A stretch of DNA of 64,000 nt from G963662905 sp963662905. GTDB lineage: Bacteria; Bacteroidota; Bacteroidia; Bacteroidales; WRLA01. The DNA lies in assembly GCA_963662905.2 (NCBI GenBank), contig CAXXFD010000003.1, forward strand, positions 1 to 64,000, in the 5' to 3' direction. Positions 19,409 through 28,511 of this stretch are shown here, piece by piece. Under the pieces are notes generated by a model. The model was given only the letters and a program-made list of their open reading frames with translations, had not been told where the DNA came from and did not search any database. Within the stretch, counting starts at the first letter, position 1; each line of letters opens with the position of its first letter. The position numbers and the translations under genes are program-made.

Positions 19409-19658
19409 AGCAAATTTAATAAAGCTTTTATACCCTAAATAAAACTTTTTTTTAGCTTATTGTATTTTTATTCAGCTATTTACGAATGAATGAATATTTA
19501 TGAATGTTTTCCTTGGGAAATGGGATTTCGACCTTATTCAGTCCCGTTGAAAAATCATGTACTAAAGAAAAGAACCATTTTGCCGGAAAAAAAATTCATC
19601 ATCCTTAGTATGGATCGAATTATAATTTGTTGAATTGATTTGTGTGATAATTGAACAT

Positions 19659-19692
19659 TTTGTAGTTTGTTCGCCTTAAGATGATATCTTTG
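19659..19692 (+). promoter_or_regulatory. Promoter of the SPFH gene
   Basis: TTTG at 19659-19662 and TATCTTTG at 19685-19692, 22 nt apart, fit the Bacteroidetes -33/-7 promoter. The ATG follows 23 bp after the -7 element. Confidence 0.6.
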
Positions 19693-19715
19693 TTTGATAA
19701 TTTAAAAAAATATTT

Positions 19716-20546
19716 ATGGCACAAGATGAATTGAACATGAAACGCGTTTTGCCCATTGCATTATTGCTGGGCGCTGTTATTATTGTAGTAATTTTTTGGA
19801 GCAGTATTACCGTAACCATTGAAGCCGGCCATGGCGGTGTGCTCTTCCGTACTTTTGGTGGCGGAATTGATACGACACAAACATACGGTGAAGGATTCCA
19901 TTTTATCGCTCCCTGGAATGATATGATCATTTATGAAACCCGTCAGCAGGAAGTAGCAGAAGATATGAATGTGCTGTCTTCCAATGGATTGGAAATTAAA
20001 GTGGATGTTTCTGCATGGTATCGTCCTGAATTTGCTAAACTGGGAATGCTGCATATGAACATCGGCCAGGACTACCTGCGCAGGGTGGTTATTCCAAGTT
20101 TGAGGGCTTCGGCCCGTAGCGTGATCGGCCGCTATACTCCGGAACAGATATATTCCACCAAAAGGGATGCGATCCAGGATGAAATTTTTGAAGAAACTGC
20201 AAAAATCCTGCAAAATAAATATGTCGATTTAAACCAGATCCTTATCCGGTCTATCGTTTTGCCGCCTACTATTAAGCAGGCAATCGAAAGCAAACTAAAG
20301 CAGGAACAGGAATCGCTGGAGTATGAATTTAAACTTGAAAAAGCGAAAAAAGAAGCAGAACGCCAGCGGATCGATGCAGAAGGTAAGGCAAGGGCCAACG
20401 AAATCCTCTCGGCCAGTATTACCGATAAAATCCTGAAAGAAAAAGGAATACAGGCTACGCTCGAACTTTCAAAATCACCCAATACAAAAGTGATTGTGGT
20501 GGGCAGCGGAAAAGACGGCCTGCCAATTATTTTAGGAAATAATTAA
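19716..20546 (+). CDS. SPFH/prohibitin-family membrane protein
   Basis: A 276-residue prohibitin-like (Band 7) protein. One membrane segment lies at residues 10-30 (VLPIALLLGAVIIVVIFW). The SPFH domain follows (GGVLFRTFGGGI, YGEGFHFIAPW), then a charged coiled coil from about 185 to 230 rich in Glu, Lys and Ala. Such proteins form ring-like membrane scaffolds that influence proteases and membrane domains. It has its own promoter and a terminator directly after it, so it is probably monocistronic. Confidence 0.9.
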   Translation: MAQDELNMKRVLPIALLLGAVIIVVIFWSSITVTIEAGHGGVLFRTFGGGIDTTQTYGEGFHFIAPWNDMIIYETRQQEVAEDMNVLSSNGLEIKVDVSAWYRPEFAKLGMLHMNIGQDYLRRVVIPSLRASARSVIGRYTPEQIYSTKRDAIQDEIFEETAKILQNKYVDLNQILIRSIVLPPTIKQAIESKLKQEQESLEYEFKLEKAKKEAERQRIDAEGKARANEILSASITDKILKEKGIQATLELSKSPNTKVIVVGSGKDGLPIILGNN

Positions 20547-20559
20547 GATTTTCGAAAAT

Positions 20560-20592
20560 ATCCCCTGCATGAAATGATGTGGGGGATTTTTA
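20560..20592 (+). terminator. Terminator of the SPFH gene
   Basis: ATCCCC and GGGGGAT form a stem, extended by GCAT/ATG(A)TG, followed by TTTTTA. It sits between the SPFH stop and the start of the next gene. Confidence 0.65.
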
Positions 20593-20604
20593 TATCTGCT
20601 TGTT

Positions 20605-21600
20605 ATGGAAAAGATTATGATTGATGTGGACATTTGTGCCAGTCTGGGACAGATAATCAATAAACTCAAATTCCGGCCTGAATTTTACGACCGGCCTTTC
20701 CTGAAAATGAAAGCCAGTGCGGAAAGCCGCTTCCGGGCGTATTTCTTTTCTGTGGCCATTTGCCATCAAACCTATGCGCTTAAAAATGAAAGCCTGAAGC
20801 TTTACGGTTGGGAATATCTTGAGTATGTTTTTACGCAACTGGCTCAAAATGAGTCGCCGCTGTTGGATCCCGATTTCATGCTCAAAGCAGGGCAGGAGAA
20901 GCTCATTTATCTGATCAAACCTTTATTTGCCGAAAACCATGATCCGGAAAGCTGTACCCTGGACCGCCTTGAAGAGCGCGTCGGGCTGATGCTGGATGCG
21001 GCTGCATTTTTGATAAAGCAATTCCCGGGTGCTGTGGCGGATTTGTTTTCAAAAGACGATCAGCAATTAAGCTGCGATGAAATATACCAGCGCTTATCTC
21101 AGATGGAAGCCTTTGCGGATCCATTGCATAAAAAATCTTCATTTCTGATCAAATTACTGGAAGATGCCGGACTGTTTCATGTCTCCGATCCCGAAAATCT
21201 GGTTCCGATAATGGATTACCATATGCAGCGGGTACTTTTGCGTTGCGGAGCTGTTGAAATAGTGGATCAGAAATTGCGGCAAAAGCTTCAAAAGCGTATT
21301 GTTTTGGAGTCAGATGAGGCAATTCGGGCTGCTTGTATTGAAGCGATAAAGCTCATTGTGGCGCAAACAGAATTCAATTCCTTAAAAATGAATGATGTTT
21401 TCTATCTTTTGGGCAGGAGCTGCTGTTTGAATGAACCGCTCTGCCGATCAGGGCGTTGTGCAAAAAATCCCTGTTCCCTGAGCCTGGCTGTTCAAATAGA
21501 GGATCACCAGCATTGTATTTTTGAAAATGTGTGCAAAGCCGCCAATGATGATGCTTACCTTTCCTTTTGGCAACCGGTGGTTGAAACGCATTATTATTAA
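20605..21600 (+). CDS. Unknown helical protein with C-terminal Cys cluster
   Basis: A 331-residue protein I do not recognise. It looks all-helical and cytoplasmic, with no signal peptide or membrane segment. Near the middle DPLHKKSSFLIKLLEDAG followed by MDYHMQRVLL resembles the K and D regions of helix-hairpin-helix DNA glycosylases (a Lys-containing helix, then P..D.H..R). The C-terminus has a cysteine cluster, CC-x5-C-x4-C-x4-C, and later C-x5-C, which could hold an Fe-S cluster or zinc; the spacing differs from the usual endonuclease III cluster. A glycosylase-like nucleic-acid enzyme is therefore only a weak inference. The gene is a single unit followed by two hairpins. Confidence 0.75.
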   Translation: MEKIMIDVDICASLGQIINKLKFRPEFYDRPFLKMKASAESRFRAYFFSVAICHQTYALKNESLKLYGWEYLEYVFTQLAQNESPLLDPDFMLKAGQEKLIYLIKPLFAENHDPESCTLDRLEERVGLMLDAAAFLIKQFPGAVADLFSKDDQQLSCDEIYQRLSQMEAFADPLHKKSSFLIKLLEDAGLFHVSDPENLVPIMDYHMQRVLLRCGAVEIVDQKLRQKLQKRIVLESDEAIRAACIEAIKLIVAQTEFNSLKMNDVFYLLGRSCCLNEPLCRSGRCAKNPCSLSLAVQIEDHQHCIFENVCKAANDDAYLSFWQPVVETHYY

Positions 21601-21632
21601 ACATTTCCAAGGTTTCAAACTTTGGAAATGTT
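21600..21632 (+). repeat. Hairpin repeat after the unknown gene
   Basis: AAACATTTCCAA pairs perfectly with TTGGAAATGTTT, with GGTTTCAAAC in the loop. It starts at the stop codon and resembles the hairpin at 2233-2266. It may serve as a transcript end. Confidence 0.55.
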
Positions 21633-21644
21633 TAATAAAATAAT

Positions 21645-21675
21645 AAAAAACCCAGCCATCAGCTGGGTTTTAGTT
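21645..21675. terminator. Bidirectional terminator
   Basis: AAAACCCAGC-CATC-AGCTGGGTTTT with A and T runs on both sides lies between two convergent genes and can end transcription from either strand. Confidence 0.8.
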
Positions 21676-21676
21676 T

Positions 21677-22105
21677 TTACGAAATTTTAATGGTTTTTGG
21701 TGGTTTTTCTTTGGCTTCTTCTTTTTTCGGAATGCTGACCATCAAAACGCCATCCTTATGATTGGCCTTGATCTTTTCGTGATCTACGCTTTCCGGCAGT
21801 GCAAATGAGCGCTGGAAACCAAAGTAATTAAACTCTTTACGAATGTAATTGTCTTTCTTTTCTTCTTTTTCGGCCTTTTGCTCAGTGCTGATAATCAACA
21901 CATTATTTTCTATTTTGATGTTGAAATCTTTTTTGTCGATACCCGGAGCAGCTACTTCAATATTGAAGCTGTCGCCATCTTCCCTGATGTTCACTGCCGG
22001 CATAGTATCGGCAAATTCGCTGTCGAAAAACCGGTTTACATTGTTTTTGCCAAAAAACTCATCCCACAAACTGGGTACAAAACGATTTTTTAAAACAGGT
22101 AACAT
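21677..22105 (-). CDS. Small heat-shock protein (Hsp20)
   Basis: A 142-residue alpha-crystallin/Hsp20 chaperone. The alpha-crystallin domain covers about residues 38-130 (VNIREDGDSFNIEVAAPG to the GVLMVSIPKKE motif), and the C-terminal IxI-like tail KTIKIS is present. Such proteins hold unfolding proteins without ATP. The start is firm: on the minus strand AGGAGGA lies 8 bp before the ATG, an unusually strong ribosome site for this phylum. It ends at a shared terminator. Confidence 0.94.
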   Translation of the reverse strand: MLPVLKNRFVPSLWDEFFGKNNVNRFFDSEFADTMPAVNIREDGDSFNIEVAAPGIDKKDFNIKIENNVLIISTEQKAEKEEKKDNYIRKEFNYFGFQRSFALPESVDHEKIKANHKDGVLMVSIPKKEEAKEKPPKTIKIS

Positions 22106-22272
22106 AACTTATCCTCCTATTTTTAAGGTTAATAATTGATATAATCGCATTATGCCTTTCAAATGATGTGCCAGCCGAAAATGGAGGAATCCGAAAGCTA
22201 AAATTAATTATTTAAATGTCAATATGACCGAAAAGACTGAAAAATATTCAACACTTATGACATTGTGGCGCT

Positions 22273-22578
22273 TTATTCATTTATCCCTTCGTGTTTTTCC
22301 CTTTCCTTAAGCAAATCCGAGCTGGGGAATTTTTGGGTTTTCAGTTTTTTGAATAAAAACAAAGGTACAGGATCATATCCGCTGGTGCCCCAGGGCTGGC
22401 AACGGGCAATGCGGTTTGTGGCAATTTTCCCGCCTTTTATAATCCCATGACGCTCCACAGCACTTATCGCATAGGAGGAACAAGTAGGGTAGTGCCTGCA
22501 AGAAGGCGGCGTCAGCGGACTGATGATATATTTATAAATATAAACCGGAAGCAAGAATATTTTTTTGAGCCATTTCAT
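22273..22578 (-). CDS. yidD: Membrane protein insertion factor YidD
   Basis: A 101-residue YidD-family protein. It has an N-terminal amphipathic segment, the family core CRHYPTCSSYAISAVERHG, and later RC.PWG.SGYDPVP. It helps YidC-dependent insertion of proteins at the inner membrane. Length is typical, with a short charged extension at the C-terminus. In many genomes it sits next to rnpA and yidC; here it stands alone. Confidence 0.93.
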   Translation of the reverse strand: MKWLKKIFLLPVYIYKYIISPLTPPSCRHYPTCSSYAISAVERHGIIKGGKIATNRIARCQPWGTSGYDPVPLFLFKKLKTQKFPSSDLLKEREKHEGINE

Positions 22579-22628
22579 CTATCATTCTTTTTCAATCTGC
22601 AAAGATACCTAATAATAGATCTTTTTCG

Positions 22629-22848
22629 GCAAATCAATATCAAGCTGGAATTTCAGGGCGAAGCCATGCTCCAACTAACCGATATGAACGGAAAGATTGT
22701 CCGCCAAAGCAAAATCATGCTGCATGGCCGGGCAAGCCGTTTCCTTATGCAAACACAGGATTTGGCTCCGGGGGCTTATGTGTGTACATTGGTGACTGGG
22801 GGTAACAGTTTCAGCGAAGTAGTAGTAAAAGGGCTGACTTCCTTTTAA
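22629..22848 (+). pseudogene. Orphan T9SS sorting-domain fragment, copy A
   Basis: The sequence encodes a C-terminal T9SS sorting domain (LQLTDMNGKIVRQSKIMLHG to GAYVCTLVTG) without the protein it should belong to. Similarity begins abruptly at about 22629, 50 bp outside the yidD start. It is nearly identical to the end of the gene at 32207-34498 and to a second orphan at 30150-30458; a 53-bp run (22705-22757) is the same in all three. No signal peptide precedes it, so it is read as a remnant of recombination, not a working gene. Confidence 0.8.
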
Positions 22849-22930
22849 TCGAGTCAAACGCTTCGTGGAGCTCAGTGCAAAAGCTAACCATCTCCTTTTT
22901 TTACATGGATTGAGATTTGTTTTTATACAT

Positions 22931-25072
22931 TTACAGTCCAATGCTTAGCTTCACACTGCCATAAAATTGCCCACCTACCGAACGCAGGCTGACCAAATGA
23001 ACCCCTTTCGGTACTGAATTCAGTTCCACATCTATTTGGTTTGCGCCTTTTTGGATGCTTTTGTGCCACTGCTGGCAAAGCCTGCCATCAATACTGTAGA
23101 GGCTAATTTCTATTTCACCGGAAACTTCTGAATCAAACTGCAGGGCAGCTGTTCCTGATGTTTTTTGATATATGCTCAGGTTTGCCAACGGGCTCTCTTC
23201 AGAAAGCCATTCGTCCATTCCCTTTTCTTCGCCAAACAAATCGCGGGTTAGCTCAAACTGACGGGCAGCCAAAGTGCTGTTGCCTCCAGACTTTAGGTTA
23301 CCCTGTGCAGCAACAAGTTCTTCAACATACTGCTTGTCAAGTTCGGCAAAAATTTGGTCCGGATAATCAAAAGGATCGGCAATGATCTGGTTGAAACCCG
23401 AAAGGGCCTGGTGTAGGCTGCCGCTTTTTACATCGCACCAGCAAACCATCGACCTCAGCAGCCTGAACATGCGTGCCGTGTCTTCGGTAAGCTCTAAAGC
23501 GGATTGGAAATATTGTTTCAGGCCTGTATAATCACTATTGTGTTTTGCCTGCATTTTATAAAGCACTTTTGTTGCGCTGATGGCTTCTTCGCCTTCGGGA
23601 TAACCGTCGATGATCCCTTTCAGGATGTTTTCAGCCTGTGCATAATTCCCGTTTTCCACCAGTTCCATGGCTTGCCAGAGCATGTCCTGTGGCCCGGATT
23701 CTTTCAGCATATAGGAGTTTGGTGTCCATACCGGGAACCAGTTATAGGCTGCCGATGGGTAGAGATGCGATGAAGGGTTGAAATTGCTGCCCCAGTAGTT
23801 GTTGCGCACATCAAGCGATGCAGGGGTATAAAAACCTGCCGCATACACATAAGGGGACGAAGAACCATAAATGATATTGTGCTCAAAGGTATGTGGGAAA
23901 GAGGATGATGTGGCATATACCTGGTATTGCGAATTGCCGGTAATGCGCTGTGCCAGACTGGCAACCGAGGTATGGCCGGTAAGCAAACTGCTGCTGCTGT
24001 TGAGGCTGGCCACGCCAATGCTGTTGCCGCTGATGGTATTGTAAGTGATATCTACATCTGTTTGATAGGCAATAACTCCATAATGTGTGTCTGAAGTGGC
24101 TGAACAGGTTATGTCGTTATTGCTGACATCCTCCATGGAAATACCGCCATGTCCGCAATAATACAGGCTGATGCCGTCGCCGGAAGAATAGCTGATATTA
24201 TTGTTGGAAATATCAAAATCCTGATAATCGCTCAGGTAAATGACATAATCTTCGTTGGTGCCGTCAAAAGAACAGTTGTTTACCTCCAGTGTATGCAAGG
24301 AAGTGGCTACATCGGCATAGATGGACGAATTGGTGAAATTGCACTGGCTGAAACTGCTGGTACTGCTGCGCAGGCTCACATGGGCATCCTCGAAGGTGCA
24401 GTTGCTCACCGTAAGCCTTGCCGAACCATAGATGCCGCAATGGTCGAATTCTATTCCCTGCAAGGTATAGGATGTGGTCATGGCATCAAAGTCCAGGCCT
24501 TTCCAGTCGTGGCCGTTTTTGGAACTGAATTTGACGTTGTTGCCAAAGCTAACATTTCCCCGGATAATTATTGCCGAATGCGATGGGTCGGAAGTGCCAT
24601 GCGGATCATCCAAGATAAACTCCACATTGTCGCCAATTACTAAACTGGCGCCAGCTTCCACGGTGATTTTTGCATCGTTGATAAAATGCACTTTGGCCTT
24701 ATCGTAGAGCGTAAGGGTTTGGCCGGGCATAACGCGCACATCTTTTGTTACGCCTATGATCCCCCGATGGTTTTCGCTGCTGGTGATGTTCTCGAACATC
24801 AGGGTGGGGAAACGCAGGGAGGTGGTGGCTGAGATGTCACACGAATCTACAAAAACCATACTATCCGGCGTAGAGTTGTGATTTACAAGCCATTGATTAC
24901 TTTCATAAAGGGAAATAACATTATCATTGTTTAAATCCGCATTGGATAAAGGCACTCCATTATAATAAGAAACCTCTTCAGGTGTTTCTTGATTCGTTGA
25001 TGAATACAAATGATAATCAAATTCTGCATGATGATATGTGGAATCATTGATAATTTCATTCTCCACAACAGG
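22931..25072 (-). pseudogene. 3' part of IS-split caspase-like/beta-helix T9SS protein
   Basis: About 713 residues belonging to a once-single gene. It begins with the end of the peptidase region (VVENEIINDSTYHHAEFDYH). A long right-handed beta-helix follows, with N-rich repeats such as NNNISYSSGDGISLYYCG and a NNYWG motif. Next come a helical TPR-like part (LVENGNYAQAENILKGIIDG) and a C-terminal T9SS sorting domain. An IS21-family element at 25073-27796 removed its start and signal peptide. The open frame runs on into the IS to 25210 but those residues are not native. Joining 28500-27797 to 25067-22931 restores an unbroken frame of 946 residues. Confidence 0.88.
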
Positions 25073-25201
25073 TGGATATTCCGGACTAAGCTGACCCACC
25101 CGACCGGCTGAAATAAACAGCAATAAAAAGCCATCAAAGACTGCCAATCCGGCGGATACTGACCCCCCTAAAACGGGAGAAGGCACTTCAAGCAACCAAA
25201 T

Positions 25202-25347
25202 CCGGAGCATGTTGACCCTTTTTCATGAGACAAGGATGGAGAAAACCGGAGCATGTTGACCCACTTTCAGTGGAGCGCTGGCTGAATTCCGGAGCATGTT
25301 GACCCACTTTAGAGAGGGGCACAATATAATTCCGGAGTATATTGACC
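25202..25347 (+). repeat. Multiple terminal repeats of the IS21 element
   Basis: Four copies of CCGGAGCATGTTGACCC (the last one variant) start at 25202, 25246, 25289 and 25332, spaced 43-44 bp, about four helix turns. IS21 elements carry such repeats as transposase binding sites. A related site lies near 25149. They lie between the left end and istA, so they may also affect istA expression. Confidence 0.85.
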
Positions 25348-25410
25348 TTTTTTTGTCACTTTTTCGTGAAGTTTCGGTATTAGCCAGCTATAACCAACAC
25401 AAAGAATGCG

Positions 25411-26982
25411 ATGGCCGGTAAACCCAAACCCATGAGTCAGATAAAACAATTATTGAGGATGCACAAGCAGGGTAATAAACACAGGACTATTGCCCGTAAC
25501 CTTGGCATAAGCAAAAACACAGTAAAGAGCTATTTAAAGAAAGCAGGTGCGCTTAGCCAGAGCACCGCTCAGCTGCTAAAGCTCGAAGACCCTGAACTGG
25601 AAGCGCTCTTCCATGCAGGCAGCCCTGCTTATAAGGATGAACGTTACCAGTACCTTAAAGACAGGCTTGGTCACTATGCCCGGGAATTGCAAAAAACAGG
25701 CGTAACGCGCCTTTTGCTATGGGAGGAATACAAAGAAACCACAGCTAAGCCATATGGCAAGACCCAGTTCTGCTACCATCTCTCCCAGTACCTGTCGGCT
25801 AAAAAGCCATCCATGGTTTTGCACCACAAACCCGCTGAGAAGCTTTTTGTGGACTTTACAGGCAAGACCATTTGCTATACCGACCCAAAGACAGGCGAGC
25901 TGATCAGCTGTCAGGTTTTTGTAGCCTGCCTGCCCTATTCCGATTATGGCTTTGCCATTGCAGTGCCCAGCCAAAGCAGCCAGGACTTCCTTTATGCCCT
26001 AAGGCGCTGTTTGGAACATCTGGGCGGAGCACCACAGGCACTGGTAAGCGACAACCTCAAAGCATCTGTTGACCAGGCAGACCGCTATGAGCCCGATATC
26101 AACCGCAGTATGGAAGATTTTGCCAACCACTATGGCTGTACCGTAGTTCCTGCCAGGGCATATAAGCCCAAAGACAAAGCCCTTGTGGAGAACCAGGTAA
26201 AACTGGTCTACCAGCGCGTTTTTGCAAAACTCAGAAACCAGGTGTTTTTTAGCCTTGATGAGCTAAACGGCGCAATAGCAACTAAGGTAGAACAGCACAA
26301 CCAGACCCGTATGCAGCAAAAGCCATGGTGCCGCCAGGAGCGTTTCCTTGCAGATGAAAAGAACAAACTGGCGCCCCTTCCACGGCAGCCCTATGAGCAA
26401 AAATATTACTGCTCGCTCAAAGTGGCACAAAACAACCACATTTACCTTGGCCGTGACAAGCATTACTACAGTGTGCCTTATCAACATATCGGCCAACAGG
26501 CCAAGGTTATCTATACCCGCAATACCGTGGATATATATTTGGGGCAAAAGCTTATAGCGGCGCACCTGCGCAATTACAAACAGGGCGGATACTCTACCTG
26601 TAAGGAACATTTATGCCCCGCCCACAAACACCACCTTGCGCGCAGCCCACAGTACTATCTTGATAGAGCCATGGAACTCAGCCAGGATCTGCACAGGCTC
26701 TTTATATTGATGTTCGGCCGCACTGACCGCTATGCAGAACAGCTCTACAAAAGCTGCGACGGGCTGCTGAGGCTTTGCCGTACAAGCGATAAGGCTGCTT
26801 TTGAATCTGCCTGCCGCATGGCAATTGACAATGAAGTGTTTACTTACCGCTTTATATCCAACATACTCACAAACAAAACTGCTGGCCAACAAAACAATGC
26901 GCCACAAAAAGCCCTTCCCAGGCACGGCAATATACGGGGCAAAGATTATTATACACAACAACAGTTAACCCTTAATATCTGA
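25411..26982 (+). CDS. istA: IS21-family transposase IstA
   Basis: A 523-residue DDE transposase. The N-terminus has a helix-turn-helix (HRTIARNLGISKNTVKSYLK) for binding the terminal repeats. The catalytic core follows with LFVDFTG, LVSDNLKASV and KALVENQVKLVYQRVF as the Asp, Asp and Glu sites. Length and order fit IS21 IstA. It is followed 4 bp later by istB, the normal operon of the family. No interruption is seen, so the element may still be active. Confidence 0.96.
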   Translation: MAGKPKPMSQIKQLLRMHKQGNKHRTIARNLGISKNTVKSYLKKAGALSQSTAQLLKLEDPELEALFHAGSPAYKDERYQYLKDRLGHYARELQKTGVTRLLLWEEYKETTAKPYGKTQFCYHLSQYLSAKKPSMVLHHKPAEKLFVDFTGKTICYTDPKTGELISCQVFVACLPYSDYGFAIAVPSQSSQDFLYALRRCLEHLGGAPQALVSDNLKASVDQADRYEPDINRSMEDFANHYGCTVVPARAYKPKDKALVENQVKLVYQRVFAKLRNQVFFSLDELNGAIATKVEQHNQTRMQQKPWCRQERFLADEKNKLAPLPRQPYEQKYYCSLKVAQNNHIYLGRDKHYYSVPYQHIGQQAKVIYTRNTVDIYLGQKLIAAHLRNYKQGGYSTCKEHLCPAHKHHLARSPQYYLDRAMELSQDLHRLFILMFGRTDRYAEQLYKSCDGLLRLCRTSDKAAFESACRMAIDNEVFTYRFISNILTNKTAGQQNNAPQKALPRHGNIRGKDYYTQQQLTLNI

Positions 26983-26986
26983 TATT

Positions 26987-27706
26987 ATGATGCAAATAGA
27001 ACCACAACTTAAAAGCTTGCGCTTAAACGGGATGTCCTCCGCATGGCAGGCATTGATGGAATCAGGCAGGCTAAACGAGCTGAGCTTTGGGGAGGGCATG
27101 AAAATACTCCTTGAAGCAGAAAAGCAACAACGCGAACAGAACCGTTTTGAACGGCTGCAGAGAAACGCACGCTTCCGATACCAGGCGGCATTGCAGGAAG
27201 TCAGCACAGACCAGGCCCGGGGGCTTGGCAAAGACCTGCTGGCAAGTCTGGCCACGGGCAATTACCTGCAAAAAGGCCAGTCCATATTGGTCACCGGCCC
27301 AACCGGATGCGGGAAAAGCTTCCTGGCCTCGGCTTTGGGGCACCAGGCATGCCTGCAGGGATATAAAGTAGCCTACTATAACATGCAAAAGCTGCTGAAA
27401 AAAATTAAAATTGCACGCCTTGAAGGAACGGCCTTTAAATTTTTTGAAACCACGGCCAAAACAGACCTGCTCATACTGGACGACTTTGGAATGGCACGGC
27501 TGGAACAAAAGCAACAAATTGATTTTATGGAGATTATAGAAGACCGCCATGCCCGGAAATCAACAATTATTGTCAGTCAGCTACCTGTGGCAAGCTGGTT
27601 CGATATCATTGGTGAAGCTACTATTGCCGATGCAATATTAGATCGTTTGGTACACACTTCCCACAGAATTGAATTAAAAGGAGATAGTTTAAGAAAAATT
27701 AGGTAA
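26987..27706 (+). CDS. istB: IS21 helper ATPase IstB
   Basis: A 239-residue AAA+ ATPase related to DnaC that helps IstA select and hold target DNA. Walker A is GPTGCGKSFLAS, Walker B is LLILDDFG, and a sensor-like STIIVSQLPV follows. Length is typical. The gene ends 90 bp before the right end of the element. Confidence 0.96.
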   Translation: MMQIEPQLKSLRLNGMSSAWQALMESGRLNELSFGEGMKILLEAEKQQREQNRFERLQRNARFRYQAALQEVSTDQARGLGKDLLASLATGNYLQKGQSILVTGPTGCGKSFLASALGHQACLQGYKVAYYNMQKLLKKIKIARLEGTAFKFFETTAKTDLLILDDFGMARLEQKQQIDFMEIIEDRHARKSTIIVSQLPVASWFDIIGEATIADAILDRLVHTSHRIELKGDSLRKIR

Positions 27707-27759
27707 TATTGTCAGGCAATCGCGTTCTTTAAAAACTTTACGAATCAGACGGGTCAATA

Positions 27760-28500
27760 TCACCGGATTGGTGGGTCAGTATGACCGGAATATGCAACAG
27801 GATAGTCATCAGCGACATGTCCGGAAAACCAACTGGCAGTATTTATAACGGTATTTAATTTTTGAAGGTTATCAATGTAGCGACTTGAAAAACAATTTTG
27901 CATCCATATAGCTTTTTTTTCTGTAGATATAGCTCTGAGTTTTTGTCCAAGTTCAACTTCTGTTATTGAGTCCCCGTAAAGTTTAAGGGAAAAGCCGTTA
28001 TCTTTTAATTCATTAGAAATTGAATGCCCAAATGTCCATACAAATAAAAAGTCATCTTCCTTTAATCTAGTATAGCCATTATGACCATAGGCCAAGCCAG
28101 TCAATACCTCCATTACGTTATCTCTCGTAGCAGAATCATCAGTTATATTGGGAATACCATAGCGATGGAGGGAGTTGTATCTATTAGCATACCATGTAAA
28201 ATTAGCAATATTCCCATCAGTACCATCTGCATACAATACATACACATTCTCATCGGCAAATCCCATTCCTCCTTCGGCTTCTGGTCTTATCAGCATTTCC
28301 CACATCAGGTAGGTGTCGTCCCAAAATTCTGTCCAGTTATAATATGCCCTATTGCCAACTGGGTAGCAATCAAGGCATTCATCTCCATGCGAAACATGAA
28401 CGCCTTCACCGCAAATGAGGACTGCGTATTTTTCCTGTGCGATTGCACTTAAACCCATCAGGCCAAACAAAACCGTAATAACCAAATAATACTTTCTCAT
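27760..28500 (-). pseudogene. 5' part of IS-split caspase-like (C13-like) protein
   Basis: A signal peptide (YLVITVLFGLMGLSAIAQ) is followed by a caspase-fold, legumain-like peptidase region: KYAVLICGEG, then FLFVWTFGHS (position of the catalytic His) and AIWMQNCFSS (position of the catalytic Cys). Native sequence ends at 27797; the last 12 residues come from the IS21 element. The missing continuation is at 22931-25072. The fragment keeps the catalytic dyad but loses the beta-helix and the T9SS sorting domain, so if made it would not be exported past the periplasm. It lies 11 bp after the gene at 28512-29978. Confidence 0.85.
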
Positions 28501-28511
28501 AATTTTATGTT

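Larger units (their letters stand above)
25073..27796 (+). mobile_element. IS21-family insertion sequence, complete
   Basis: A 2724-bp element with ends TG...CA. The left end TGGATATTCCGG and the complement of the right end TGCATATTCCGG form imperfect terminal repeats that continue into CTGACCCAC. It is flanked by the 5-bp target duplication ACAGG (25068-25072 and 27797-27801). It carries istA and istB. Removing the element and one ACAGG copy rejoins the interrupted gene in frame, so the boundaries are firm. Confidence 0.92.

Noticed and set aside
22447..22628. Front part of the open frame containing sorting-domain copy A
   Set aside because: It overlaps yidD on the other strand, has no signal peptide, and similarity begins only at about 22629.
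25202..25347. Four 17-bp repeats at 43-44 bp spacing, looking like a small CRISPR array
   Set aside because: They lie between the IS21 left end and istA, match the terminal-repeat sequence of the element, and no cas gene is near. They are transposase binding sites.
25148..27790. Alternative IS21 boundaries starting at TCCGGCGGATACTGACC
   Set aside because: These ends give no target duplication and do not restore the split gene, whereas 25073-27796 gives ACAGG on both sides and an intact frame.
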